Position numbers and translations under genes: made by a program. A stretch of DNA of 64,000 nucleotides, taken from the NCBI RefSeq assembly GCF_014174165.1, contig NZ_JABEQN010000001.1, positions 248,001 through 312,000 of the forward strand. The letters run 5' to 3'. The notes under the pieces are model-generated. The model made no database searches. It was not told the origin of the DNA and saw only the letters and a list, made by a program, of their open reading frames with translations. Origin of the DNA: Gluconacetobacter dulcium. Its GTDB lineage: Bacteria > Pseudomonadota > Alphaproteobacteria > Acetobacterales > Acetobacteraceae. Below, one piece after another: positions 18,453 to 26,975 of the stretch. Each line of letters opens with the position of its first letter. The first letter of the stretch is position 1.

Positions 18453-19238
18453 ATGAGTTTTATTGACACGATCCAACCGTTATATGCGCTGTCCGGTCTG
18501 GGCGTCGGGTTTCTGGTGGGTCTGACCGGCGTCGGCGGCGGATCTCTGATGACGCCGCTCCTGATCCTGCTGTTCGGCGTACATCCCCAGACGGCGGTGG
18601 GCACCGACCTGCTTTACGCCGCGATCACCAAGGCGGTCGGCACGGGCGTGCATGGTTTCTCCGGCGGGGTGGACTGGAAAGTGGTCCGCCGCCTGGCCAG
18701 CGGCAGCATACCCGCCTCCGCCCTGGCCCTCATCGTGCTGCACACCATGGGTGCGCCGTCCCTGATCACCACCCACCTCATTACCCGCAGCCTGGGCGTC
18801 GCCCTGCTGCTGACGGCTCCCTGCATTCTGTTTCGCGCCGCCATCATGCAACGTCTGGCCGGTTTCTCCGCCAGCCTGTCCGACCGCCGGACCCATATCC
18901 TGACCATCGCCGTCGGGGCACTGCTCGGCCTTCTGGTCTCACTGTCATCGGTCGGCGCGGGCGCCATCGGCGTCACGGTCCTGCTGGTCCTGTATCCCAG
19001 ACTGTCGACGGCGCGGATCGTCGCGGCCGATATCGCGCATGCGGTGCCGCTGACCCTGGTTGCCGGTCTGGGCCACTGGCTCCTTGGCTCGGTCAATGGC
19101 GGCATGCTGCTGTCCCTGCTGGTCGGCTCGATCCCGGGCATCATTCTGGGCAGCCTCTTCGTCGGCATGGTCCGCGAAAGCATCCAGCGCACGGTTCTGG
19201 CCACCGTGCTCACGATCGTCGGCATCCGCATGATCTAA
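18453..19238 (+). CDS. TauE/SafE family membrane exporter
   Basis: 261 residues, a typical length. About eight membrane helices. The N-terminal GVGFLVGLTGVGGGSLMTPLLILLFGV and the second-half LVSLSSVGAGAIGVTVLLVLY are the two matching halves of the TauE/SafE (DUF81) family, which exports organosulfur compounds, sulfite or related anions. It is transcribed away from the cytochrome pair with about 280 bases between the starts, so a link to sulfur redox chemistry is possible but unproven. Confidence 0.88.
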   Translation: MSFIDTIQPLYALSGLGVGFLVGLTGVGGGSLMTPLLILLFGVHPQTAVGTDLLYAAITKAVGTGVHGFSGGVDWKVVRRLASGSIPASALALIVLHTMGAPSLITTHLITRSLGVALLLTAPCILFRAAIMQRLAGFSASLSDRRTHILTIAVGALLGLLVSLSSVGAGAIGVTVLLVLYPRLSTARIVAADIAHAVPLTLVAGLGHWLLGSVNGGMLLSLLVGSIPGIILGSLFVGMVRESIQRTVLATVLTIVGIRMI

Positions 19239-19327
19239 CGACCTTCCTGGCAACGCATATTTCCCAACAGGGCACATTGCCAAACGGGTCGTGACGGGCC
19301 GCCCGAACGCCCCCGGAGTCGGCACGA

Positions 19328-19480
19328 TTACAAAACCGGTCCTTCGTCATCATCGTCGGGTTCAAACGGTCCCTCGTCCGGCACCTCGCCAGGGATCGGC
19401 TCATCCGGATCATACGGTCCAGGTGAGGGCGTCGGCATCGGCCGCCGAGGCCCGGAATGGTCATGTTCACGTATGGACAT
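19328..19480 (-). CDS. Small acidic, proline-rich protein of unknown function
   Basis: 50 residues from the ATG at 19480, which has GGAAGG seven bases upstream; a longer frame starts at 19516. It starts MSIREHDHSG and is then rich in Pro, Asp and Glu, ending FEPDDDDEGPVL. It has no membrane segment or cysteine and is probably disordered. I do not recognise a function. Confidence 0.5.
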   Translation of the reverse strand: MSIREHDHSGPRRPMPTPSPGPYDPDEPIPGEVPDEGPFEPDDDDEGPVL

Positions 19481-19625
19481 CGTAACCTTCCCACCATTAC
19501 GGCCATTCAACCGCATTCAGCCGCGCGGGTTTCCAGCGCGGGTCCAGGACAGATTCCTCCCTCCAGGATCCCGCGCATTTGTGAACACGACATGATTGCC
19601 CGGCCGATCGTATCAGGATTATCGT

Positions 19626-20630
19626 ATGGGCATAACACATATGCCCAAAATGCAGAGGCCAAGAGTGACGAAAACAAGATCACTCGACAATCATCACGCT
19701 TCAGTGAGCATTCACCACGCGGATCGCGTCTATAGCATGCTGAGGGACGAATCCGCGTCCGGCCGCTCGGCGCTCGCGGCCTCCTGGTCACGCTCGCTGC
19801 GTCATTACGGCCTAAGCCCGAATCATAACGCTCCCCCCCACCGTCTGGATGCCCCAGGCTATCGCGAGGCACGCGAACGCAGCGCGCTGCTCCTGCATGC
19901 GGCCCAGCCCGTTCTCGACCGGCTGACCTCGGCGGTCCGGCGCGGCGGCTTCTGCATGCTGCTCAGCGACGCGCGCGGCATCGCGCTGGAACAGAGATGC
20001 CTGGCCGCCGACGAAGAGATATTCAGTTCCTGGGGCCTCAATCTCGGCGCCGTATGGGACGAAGCCCATGAAGGCACCAACGGCATCGGTACCTGCCTCG
20101 CCGAAGACCGGGTGCTGACGATCCATCGCGACCAGCATTTCTTCTCCCGTAACGCCGGGCTCAGTTGCACCATGGCGCCGATCCACGATCCCTCGGGCAG
20201 TCCGATCGGCGGGATCGACATTTCCTCATGCCGCGAAGACTGCGACACGGCGACACTCTCCTTTCTGGCCCTGGTGGTCGAAGACGCCGCCCGCCGCATC
20301 GAAACCAGGCTGTTCGGCGAGGCTTTCGCCGACCACCGCATCATCTCGCTGGGCAACGAGGCACAGGCCCTGCTGGCGGTCGATGAAAACGAGGTGATCG
20401 TCGGCACCAACAAGGCCGCCCGCGCCCTGTTCGGCCTCCGCCCCGACAAACCCATGACGCTCCCTGACCTGCTGTCGGATACCGGCCACGAAGATCCCGC
20501 ACGCGCTGCCCACGCCGCCCTGCAAAGGGTGCTGAAACGCTGCAACGGGAACATCTCGGCGGCAGCGCGGGAACTGGGCGTCAGCCGTGCCACGCTGCAT
20601 CGCCGGCTGAAACGTCACGAAGCCCACTGA
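19626..20630 (+). CDS. GAF-Fis transcriptional regulator, AcoR-like without AAA+ domain
   Basis: 334 residues from the ATG at 19626; other starts (TTG 19596, ATG 19641) are possible. Residues about 60-225 form a GAF-type sensor with the AcoR-family signature EGTNGIGTCLAEDRVLTIHRDQHF (partly quoted: NGIGTCLAEDRVLTIHRDQ). A short PAS-like stretch LLAVDENEVIVGTNKAARALFGL follows, and the last 45 residues are a Fis-type helix-turn-helix (NISAAARELGVSRATLHRRL). The central AAA+ sigma-54 activation domain of AcoR is missing, with no GAFTGA motif, so it should act on sigma-70 promoters. The aldehyde dehydrogenase gene follows on the same strand with a palindrome TGTCGC-N6-GCGACA between them, a plausible binding site. 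Confidence 0.85.
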   Translation: MGITHMPKMQRPRVTKTRSLDNHHASVSIHHADRVYSMLRDESASGRSALAASWSRSLRHYGLSPNHNAPPHRLDAPGYREARERSALLLHAAQPVLDRLTSAVRRGGFCMLLSDARGIALEQRCLAADEEIFSSWGLNLGAVWDEAHEGTNGIGTCLAEDRVLTIHRDQHFFSRNAGLSCTMAPIHDPSGSPIGGIDISSCREDCDTATLSFLALVVEDAARRIETRLFGEAFADHRIISLGNEAQALLAVDENEVIVGTNKAARALFGLRPDKPMTLPDLLSDTGHEDPARAAHAALQRVLKRCNGNISAAARELGVSRATLHRRLKRHEAH

Positions 20631-20640
20631 GGCCCCGCCA

Positions 20641-20660
20641 CTGTCGCGGAACTGCGACAG
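20641..20660. promoter_or_regulatory. Palindromic operator before aldehyde dehydrogenase
   Basis: CTGTCGC-GGAACT-GCGACAG has perfect 7-bp arms around six bases. Its centre is about 117 bases before the aldehyde dehydrogenase start. The same TGTCGC-N6-GCGACA pattern recurs at 31981 and, with one mismatch, at 32194. The symmetric form suits a dimeric Fis-type regulator. Confidence 0.7.
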
Positions 20661-20766
20661 ATCAGGCGTCATACCCATCCCCGCCGGCTGACAAATCCAG
20701 TCCCCATCGCCACTCTTTCGAATGTCGACCGCGCTCCATCCGCGGCGACCAAGAAGGAGAATGACC

Positions 20767-22287
20767 ATGGACTCGCTGGAAAGCCATCGAATCGACATGT
20801 CGTCACCGTTCAAGGCGCAGTACGACAATTTCATCGGCGGCCGTTGGGTGCCCCCTTTCGACGGGGAGTATTTCGACGATCCGTCACCGGTCGACGGGCG
20901 CATCCTGTGCAAGGTCGCCCGTTCCAAGGCCGAGGATGTCGAGCGGGCACTCGACGCCGCCCACGCCGCGCGCGATGCGTGGGGCGAGACCAGCGCGGCC
21001 CAGCGCGCACTGCTGCTCAACCGCATCGCCGACCGCATCGACGAGAATCTCGAACTGCTGGCCCGTGCCGAAAGCTGGGACAACGGCAAGCCGCTGCGTG
21101 AGACGCTCAACGCCGACCTCCCCCTCTGCGTCGACCATTTCCGCTATTTCGCCTCCTGCATCCGCGCGCAGGAAGGTTCGCTGTCGGAAATCGACCACGA
21201 TACCGTCGCCTATCATTTCCACGAACCGCTGGGCGTGGTCGGCCAGATCATCCCCTGGAACTTCCCCCTGCTGATGGCCGCCTGGAAACTGGCGCCGGCC
21301 CTAGCGGCGGGCAATTGCGTGGTAATGAAGCCAGCCGAACAGACCCCGGCCTCGATCATGGTCCTGGCCGAACTGATCGCCGACATCCTGCCGGCCGGCG
21401 TGCTCAACATCGTCAACGGCTTCGGACGGGAAGCCGGCACGGCGCTGGCCTCCAACAGCCGGATCGCCAAGATCGCCTTCACCGGATCGACCCCGACCGG
21501 CAAGATGATCGCCCACGCCGCCGCCGACAATCTGATTCCCGCCACGCTGGAACTGGGCGGCAAATCCCCCAACGTCTTCTTTTCCGACATCGCCGCCGAA
21601 GATGACGATTTTCTCGACAAGGCAATCGAAGGCTTCGTCCTGTTCGCCTTCAACCAGGGCGAGGTCTGCACCTGCCCGTCTCGCGCCCTGATCCACGAAT
21701 CCATCTATGACCGCTTCATGGAACGCGCGCTGCGCCGGGTCGCCGCGATCAGGCAGGGCAATCCGCTGGACCTGGCGACGATGGTCGGCGCCCAGGCATC
21801 GGTCGACCAGATGAACAAGATCCTGTCCTATATCGATATCGGGCGGCAGGAAGGCGCCCAGTTGCTGACCGGCGGCAGCCGGGCCGACGTGGGCGACGCA
21901 CTGTCGAACGGCTGCTACATCCAGCCCACCGTCTTCAGGGGCGACAACCGGATGCGGATCTTCCAGGAAGAGATCTTCGGCCCCGTCGTCTCCGTCACCA
22001 CCTTCCGCGACGATGCCGAGGCGGTCAAACTGGCCAACGACACGCTGTTCGGCCTGGGTGCGGGCATCTGGACCCGCGACGGCACCCGCGCCTACCGCGT
22101 CGGGCGGGCCATCAAAGCGGGCCGCGTCTGGACCAACTGCTACCACGCCTACCCGGCCCACGCCGCTTTCGGCGGATACAAGCAATCGGGCATCGGGCGG
22201 GAAAACCACCGCATGATGCTCGACCATTACCAGCAGACCAAAAACCTGCTGGTCAGCTACGCCCCGAAGAAACTGGGGTTCTTCTGA
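20767..22287 (+). CDS. NAD-dependent aldehyde dehydrogenase, ExaC/AldB type
   Basis: 506 residues. It oxidises aldehydes such as acetaldehyde to acids in the cytoplasm. AAGGAG sits seven bases before the ATG at 20767, which is better than the ATG at 20761. Seen are the Rossmann and substrate motifs [21 protein letters not shown], general base Glu262 in LELGGKSPN, and catalytic Cys301 in GEVCTCPSR; the CxC form is typical of the ExaC/AldB group that often sits in quinoprotein ethanol oxidation regulons. A palindromic site precedes the gene, and the GAF-Fis regulator is encoded directly upstream. It probably finishes the oxidation started by the PQQ alcohol dehydrogenase encoded 8 kb away. Confidence 0.94.
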   Translation: MDSLESHRIDMSSPFKAQYDNFIGGRWVPPFDGEYFDDPSPVDGRILCKVARSKAEDVERALDAAHAARDAWGETSAAQRALLLNRIADRIDENLELLARAESWDNGKPLRETLNADLPLCVDHFRYFASCIRAQEGSLSEIDHDTVAYHFHEPLGVVGQIIPWNFPLLMAAWKLAPALAAGNCVVMKPAEQTPASIMVLAELIADILPAGVLNIVNGFGREAGTALASNSRIAKIAFTGSTPTGKMIAHAAADNLIPATLELGGKSPNVFFSDIAAEDDDFLDKAIEGFVLFAFNQGEVCTCPSRALIHESIYDRFMERALRRVAAIRQGNPLDLATMVGAQASVDQMNKILSYIDIGRQEGAQLLTGGSRADVGDALSNGCYIQPTVFRGDNRMRIFQEEIFGPVVSVTTFRDDAEAVKLANDTLFGLGAGIWTRDGTRAYRVGRAIKAGRVWTNCYHAYPAHAAFGGYKQSGIGRENHRMMLDHYQQTKNLLVSYAPKKLGFF

Positions 22288-22352
22288 GCGCCCGCCCCCA
22301 ACGGGTCAGCCGGGTGCCGACAGGCACCCGGCCTGGATTACCCATCGGGTTC

Positions 22353-24710
22353 TCAGAACGTCACGCGCACGCCGCCAAACCCGCCGATCGGCGCGGCGGG
22401 GCTGTAGCTGCGCGGATTGGTCGCCCCCGGCGCCTGCGCCAGATAGACCGAACCGGTCGGCGAGAACGTGCCGAACGTGTAGTAATTCCGATCGGTAACA
22501 TTCGAGATGCTGCCGAACAATTGCAGCGAGCGCGTCACCTGGACCGACGTATGCAGGTTCAGCACGAAGAACCCCGGCAGGCGCGGCGTCAGGTTGGCTT
22601 CGTCGCCAAACAGATACTGCCCGCCCTGCAAGAGAAAATCGCCACCGACGGTCCAGATCGGGGTAACACGCACATCCACCCCACCGGTCAGCTTGTCCAG
22701 CGGAATCCCCGGCAGACGGTTGCCCCGGCGCACGGTAATGTCGCCGTCATCATCGCCGGCCGGGTTGCTGCCCGCATCCTCGACGAAGCCGCTGCGATAG
22801 GTCGCATCGGTATGGGTATAGTTCAGCCAGGCCGACCAGCCATCCGCCTGCCAGGCCAGATGCACCTTGCCGCCCTGACGGCGGGTCGCGCCGATATTGG
22901 CGAAAAACGCACGGTTCAGCGTCTCGCTGTTGATGAACACGATGTCGTTGTCGGCATCGGTACGGAACAGCCCCAGATCGTAGCTCAGCCGCCCGGCGGT
23001 CCCGATCGTGAATCCGCCCCGCAGGCCGGCCTCGAACGTATGCGCCCGCACCTGCTTCAGTTCGGGATCGCCGACGAAGAAATTGGCCAGGCTGCACGCA
23101 TTCTCCGGCCCGGCGCACGAGAGTTCGGCCGGCGTCGGCGCACGGTTCGCCTCGGCATAGCCGCCATAGATCGTGGCCCAATGCGTCAGGCGATAGCTGA
23201 TGCCGCCCCCCGGATTGACCGCCGAATAAGCATGGTGGCCGCTCAAATCCCCACCATTCTGGTCGGCCAGATTGATCTGCGCGAAATTGTAGCGCATCGA
23301 GCCGGTCAGCGAGAGGCGCGGTGTCAGATCGATCGTATCGGTCGCGAACACGCCGACATACGCATCATTCACCCGGACCCGTACCGGTACGGTCTCCCCC
23401 GGTTCGTCGATCACATAGCCAGGGCCATAATATTCCCGCGTCACCGGGGTCAGCCCCCCCAGCACGGCAGAGCCGGTGAACATCGTCTGCGCACCGTCGA
23501 AACTGACGCCCGCGACTTCATGATTGCGCAGGCCGAACACCGAATGGTCCTCGGTCTCCTGCATCGACACGCCATAGCCGTTGGTGTTCGTCGTCTGAAG
23601 ATCCAGTTCGGAATACGCCCCCCCATCCAGAAAGTCAGGAATCGTCGCCCCGCCCCGCGTGGTCGAAGGATCGCCATCGTCGGTGCACATCAGGCCCGAT
23701 CCATCGTCGCACGGCGCATCGTTGGGCGCGTTGCCGTTGTTCACCCGCTGCTGGAAATAATCGTAATGCACCTGCCCCTGCACCGAGAGCGTGTCGGTAA
23801 AGCTGTGCCGGCCATTCACCGCGAACTGGATGAATTTGTTCGCCATCTGATTGGGCGCGGTGAACTGCGCCCTGGGGTCGGCGCGCAGCAGTTCCACCGG
23901 CGACGTTCCGGGGCCGTTCAATACCGAATTGGCCAGATCGAGGCTGCCATGCACCTCGGTCGCCAGCCCTTTCCAGCCAAGGTCGGCATACAGGCTCTGG
24001 ATGTCCGTGCTTTGCAGGTCCCGCCAGCCATCCTCATGCACTTCCCGGCCGGCGACATACACCCCCCAGTTCCCCCGACGCGCGGCATAATCGCCCTGCG
24101 CCACGATCCGTCCGAACGACCCGCCCGAAAGATCGGCCTCGCCGCCGGCCGGGGTGTTGAAAGCATTCTTCATTCGCACATTCAGCGCCCCGCCCAGGGC
24201 ATTCAGGCCGAAGACGGGGTTCGATCCCTCGACCGCCACCCGCTCGATCGCCAGATCCGGGATCAGGTCCCAGTTCACCGTATCGCCGAAGGCTTGGTTG
24301 AAACGCACACCATCGAGATACACCGCGATACCCTGCGACGTGCCCTGCAACGGCGATGCCTGAAATCCGTTCATGACGATGGTGGGCTGAAAGGGATTCC
24401 CTGCGGCCAGATTGAGGCTGACACCCGCCAGGCGGCTATCCAGCGCATGCAGCAGGTCAGCGGTACCGGTCAGTTGCAGGTCATGCGCGGTCACGATGGC
24501 GGTCGCCGCCGGCAGCCGGTCGCGGTCGATGCCCGAACCGGGCAAGGGCGAGGTACCGATCACGGTAATGTCTTCCGGCTGTACGCCGGCCGACACACCA
24601 TCCGCGGCCGTCGCCGGCACCGTCTGCGCCAGCACCGCGCGGGCGGGCAGAAAGCACAATGCGGCGGACGCCAGATAGATGGCCCTCCGCCCGGTCATTT
24701 TTTCAAACAT
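22353..24710 (-). CDS. TonB-dependent receptor linked to quinoprotein dehydrogenase region
   Basis: 785 residues from the ATG at 24710 (an ATG at 24698 is possible). A signal peptide runs to about residue 29 (LASAALCFLPARAVLAQ). The TonB box region PEDITVIGTSPL precedes a plug (DLLHALDSRLAGVSLNL, VYLDGVRFNQAFGD) and a barrel with NRAPTPAELSC and a final aromatic VTF. Two Cys pairs (PCDDGSGLMC, SCAGPENAC) lie in predicted outer loops. It is divergent from a two-component system 68 bases away. Given the nearby lanthanide-type alcohol dehydrogenase, uptake of a metal chelate or of PQQ is a possible role; iron siderophore uptake is the alternative. Confidence 0.9.
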   Translation of the reverse strand: MFEKMTGRRAIYLASAALCFLPARAVLAQTVPATAADGVSAGVQPEDITVIGTSPLPGSGIDRDRLPAATAIVTAHDLQLTGTADLLHALDSRLAGVSLNLAAGNPFQPTIVMNGFQASPLQGTSQGIAVYLDGVRFNQAFGDTVNWDLIPDLAIERVAVEGSNPVFGLNALGGALNVRMKNAFNTPAGGEADLSGGSFGRIVAQGDYAARRGNWGVYVAGREVHEDGWRDLQSTDIQSLYADLGWKGLATEVHGSLDLANSVLNGPGTSPVELLRADPRAQFTAPNQMANKFIQFAVNGRHSFTDTLSVQGQVHYDYFQQRVNNGNAPNDAPCDDGSGLMCTDDGDPSTTRGGATIPDFLDGGAYSELDLQTTNTNGYGVSMQETEDHSVFGLRNHEVAGVSFDGAQTMFTGSAVLGGLTPVTREYYGPGYVIDEPGETVPVRVRVNDAYVGVFATDTIDLTPRLSLTGSMRYNFAQINLADQNGGDLSGHHAYSAVNPGGGISYRLTHWATIYGGYAEANRAPTPAELSCAGPENACSLANFFVGDPELKQVRAHTFEAGLRGGFTIGTAGRLSYDLGLFRTDADNDIVFINSETLNRAFFANIGATRRQGGKVHLAWQADGWSAWLNYTHTDATYRSGFVEDAGSNPAGDDDGDITVRRGNRLPGIPLDKLTGGVDVRVTPIWTVGGDFLLQGGQYLFGDEANLTPRLPGFFVLNLHTSVQVTRSLQLFGSISNVTDRNYYTFGTFSPTGSVYLAQAPGATNPRSYSPAAPIGGFGGVRVTF

Positions 24711-24778
24711 GCGTTTATTCTTCTCTTTTGATTGGCATGCCACGCGGTTCATCAGACCGAACGGAACCAGGGAAGTCG

Positions 24779-26200
24779 ATGGGATATTTTCCCGACCGCC
24801 GCAGAAACAATCCGTTCCGGACGGGATTTTTCTCGTCACGGCCCTTCGCCACGCGCCTGGGCCTGCTGGGGCGCCTGCTGCTCGCCCTCGCGGCAGCGGC
24901 CACGATCGGCTTTACGGCCGGTTCCGGCCTCGCCGCGTGGCAGGCAACCCGCTCGATCCGGGTGGAACTCGCCGCCGCCCTGGCGAATGCTCAAGCCGAC
25001 ATCGCCGCGACGCCGCCCCCGCCAGCCGCGTCCACCGCCTCCTGGCCGGCGGAATTGTGCGACAGTTTCGACGGCAACCGCCATATCCAGGCGCGAATAA
25101 CCGATCAGGCCGGGCGTCTCCGACACCGATCCCAGCTGGCCACAGGTCCCCGCCCTCCCGCCTGGTTCCTACGCGCCACCGCACCGGCCATGGCCCCGAT
25201 AACGCTCTCCCCCACCGGCTTCCCGGCCGGATGGCAAGTGCACCTGCAAGCCGATGCGACCAACGAAGCCGCCGAACGCTGGGGAGAATTCCGGGTACAG
25301 ATCGCCACCATCACACTGGTGGTCCTGCTGATCGCCGGATCATGCTGTGTCATCGTGGTGCGCGGCCTGCGTCCTCTTGCAACATTGTCCCAGGCCTATG
25401 CCCGCATCGCGGCAGGCGACGAAACGGTGAACCTCCCCGAAACCGGCCCGGCCGACATCGCCGGGCAAGCCGCCTCCTTCAATCGCATGGCGCGCGCACT
25501 CCGCACCGCAACCGCGCAAAACCGCCATCTCCAGGACCAGCTCACCCGCGTCGCGGAGGAAGAACGCGCCGAAATCGCGCGCGACCTGCATGACGAAGTC
25601 GGCCCCCTGCTGTTCGGAATCACGACCTTCGCCGCCACCCTCGCCCGTTCCGCCACCGAGGGCCGCCACAACGCCATCCCCGCCCAGATCAGTGCGATAC
25701 AGGACGCCACCCGTTCCATCCAGCGCACCCTGCGCGCCATCCTGAAGCGACTGCACACCACACCCGGCGGCGGCCTGCCCGAAGCCCTCGACGGGATCGC
25801 CCTGTTCTGGAACACGATAGCACCAGACATCATTTTCACGGTCTCATGCGACCCGACACTCGCCACGCTGGACGATGTAACCCGCGCGGCCCTGTTCCAC
25901 GTCGCTCAGGAGGCTGTCTGCAACGCCGCACGCCACGGACACCCCTCCCACATCGCCCTGAAAGCCACGCGCAACGAAGGCCGGATCATCCTCTCGATCC
26001 ATGACAACGGCACGACCGCCATCGGCACACCGGGCTTCGGTCTCGCCGGCATGCGCCGCCGCCTCGCGGACCTCGGCGGCCATCTCGTCATCACGCACGA
26101 CCACGGCTGGACGGTCACCGCCACCCTTCCCGATCCCGACACCCACCCGGTGCCGGCCCCCACCCCCCGCACCATGGCGCCGGAGGCGCACGACGCATGA
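24779..26200 (+). CDS. Sensor histidine kinase (HisKA_3 type)
   Basis: 473 residues from the ATG at 24779 with AGGGAAG upstream. Layout: a first membrane helix at about 27-52, a periplasmic sensor part of about 115 residues, a second helix at about 172-193, HAMP at about 194-250, then the dimerisation region with EERAEIARDLHDEVGPLLFG (phospho-accepting His in DLHDE), and a HATPase end with HVAQEAVCNAARHG (N box), SIHDNG and GFGLAGMRRR (G box). This is the NarX/UhpB-like kinase class that pairs with LuxR-type regulators, and one overlaps its end by four bases. In layout it is analogous to the PedS2 kinase of Pseudomonas that governs lanthanide-switched alcohol dehydrogenases; orthology is not shown. 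Confidence 0.92.
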   Translation: MGYFPDRRRNNPFRTGFFSSRPFATRLGLLGRLLLALAAAATIGFTAGSGLAAWQATRSIRVELAAALANAQADIAATPPPPAASTASWPAELCDSFDGNRHIQARITDQAGRLRHRSQLATGPRPPAWFLRATAPAMAPITLSPTGFPAGWQVHLQADATNEAAERWGEFRVQIATITLVVLLIAGSCCVIVVRGLRPLATLSQAYARIAAGDETVNLPETGPADIAGQAASFNRMARALRTATAQNRHLQDQLTRVAEEERAEIARDLHDEVGPLLFGITTFAATLARSATEGRHNAIPAQISAIQDATRSIQRTLRAILKRLHTTPGGGLPEALDGIALFWNTIAPDIIFTVSCDPTLATLDDVTRAALFHVAQEAVCNAARHGHPSHIALKATRNEGRIILSIHDNGTTAIGTPGFGLAGMRRRLADLGGHLVITHDHGWTVTATLPDPDTHPVPAPTPRTMAPEAHDA

Positions 26201-26838
26201 AAATCCTGCTGGTGGACGACCATACGGTGGTGCGCGCCGGCCTGGGACAATTGCTGTCATCAGCCCTGGGTGCCACGATCCTCGAAGCCGCCGACACCCC
26301 GACCGCCCACGATCTCGCCTTGCACACACAGCCGGACCTCGTGGTGCTGGATCTCGGCCTCCCCGGCGCCGGCGGCCTGTGGCTGCTGCCCCGCCTGCAT
26401 GACGCCGGCCTGCGCGTGCTGGTCCTGAGCATGCACGCCGATCCGATCTACGCCCGCCGCGCACTGGATGCCGGGGCCACAGGCTATGTCTCGAAGACGA
26501 TCGGCGCCGACGACCTGCTGGACGCCATCCGTCAGGCCATGGCCGGACAATGCTACGTCGAAGCCGGAATCGCCGCGATGCTGAACGAACATCGCGACGT
26601 TCTGGGCCGCGATTTCGGGCGCCTGACAGCACGCGACCTGGATATCATGCGGTTTCTGGGCGAAGGACGCAGCCTGTCCGACATCGCGGCAACTTTGGGC
26701 GTCAGTTACAAGACGGTCGCCAACACCGCCGGCATGATCAAGACCAAACTGGGCGTCGCCCGTACCGTCGACCTGATCCGCCTGGCCATCGCCACACAGG
26801 CGGGAGGCACCATGGATGGCGTCAGACGAATGCCGTAA
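26197..26838 (+). CDS. LuxR-family response regulator
   Basis: 213 residues. The receiver domain has the acidic pair in LLVDDH, the phospho-accepting Asp in LVVLDLGLPG and the Lys in GYVSKT. The C-terminal LuxR-type helix-turn-helix is LTARDLDIMRFLGEGRSLSDIAATLGVSYKTVANTAGMIKTKLG (core: SLSDIAATLGVSYKTVAN). It overlaps the kinase gene by ATGA, so the two form one two-component system. Targets are probably the neighbouring receptor, porin or alcohol dehydrogenase genes. Confidence 0.93.
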   Translation: MKILLVDDHTVVRAGLGQLLSSALGATILEAADTPTAHDLALHTQPDLVVLDLGLPGAGGLWLLPRLHDAGLRVLVLSMHADPIYARRALDAGATGYVSKTIGADDLLDAIRQAMAGQCYVEAGIAAMLNEHRDVLGRDFGRLTARDLDIMRFLGEGRSLSDIAATLGVSYKTVANTAGMIKTKLGVARTVDLIRLAIATQAGGTMDGVRRMP

Positions 26839-26863
26839 GGTCTGAACGCTTCTTTGGCGTTAC

Positions 26864-26882
26864 GAAAAAGAAGCAAAAAGAC
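26864..26882. repeat. Dispersed short repeat, copy 1
   Basis: The 19-mer GAAAAAGAAGCAAAAAGAC is identical to 52874-52892, and AGGTCT lies a few tens of bases before both copies. Both lie just behind gene ends. It seems to be a short recurrent intergenic element. Confidence 0.6.
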
Positions 26883-26975
26883 GTTCATGCGTCCGGGCCA
26901 TCGTCTCGGCGCGATGACCTGCATAAAGCCGTTCGAAATAATCCGGGGGCTCCATTGCCCCCGGACAAAAACCTC

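Noticed and set aside
20631-20766. Sigma-54 promoter before the aldehyde dehydrogenase
   Set aside because: No TGGC-N8-TTGC match was seen, and the regulator lacks the AAA+ domain needed for sigma-54.
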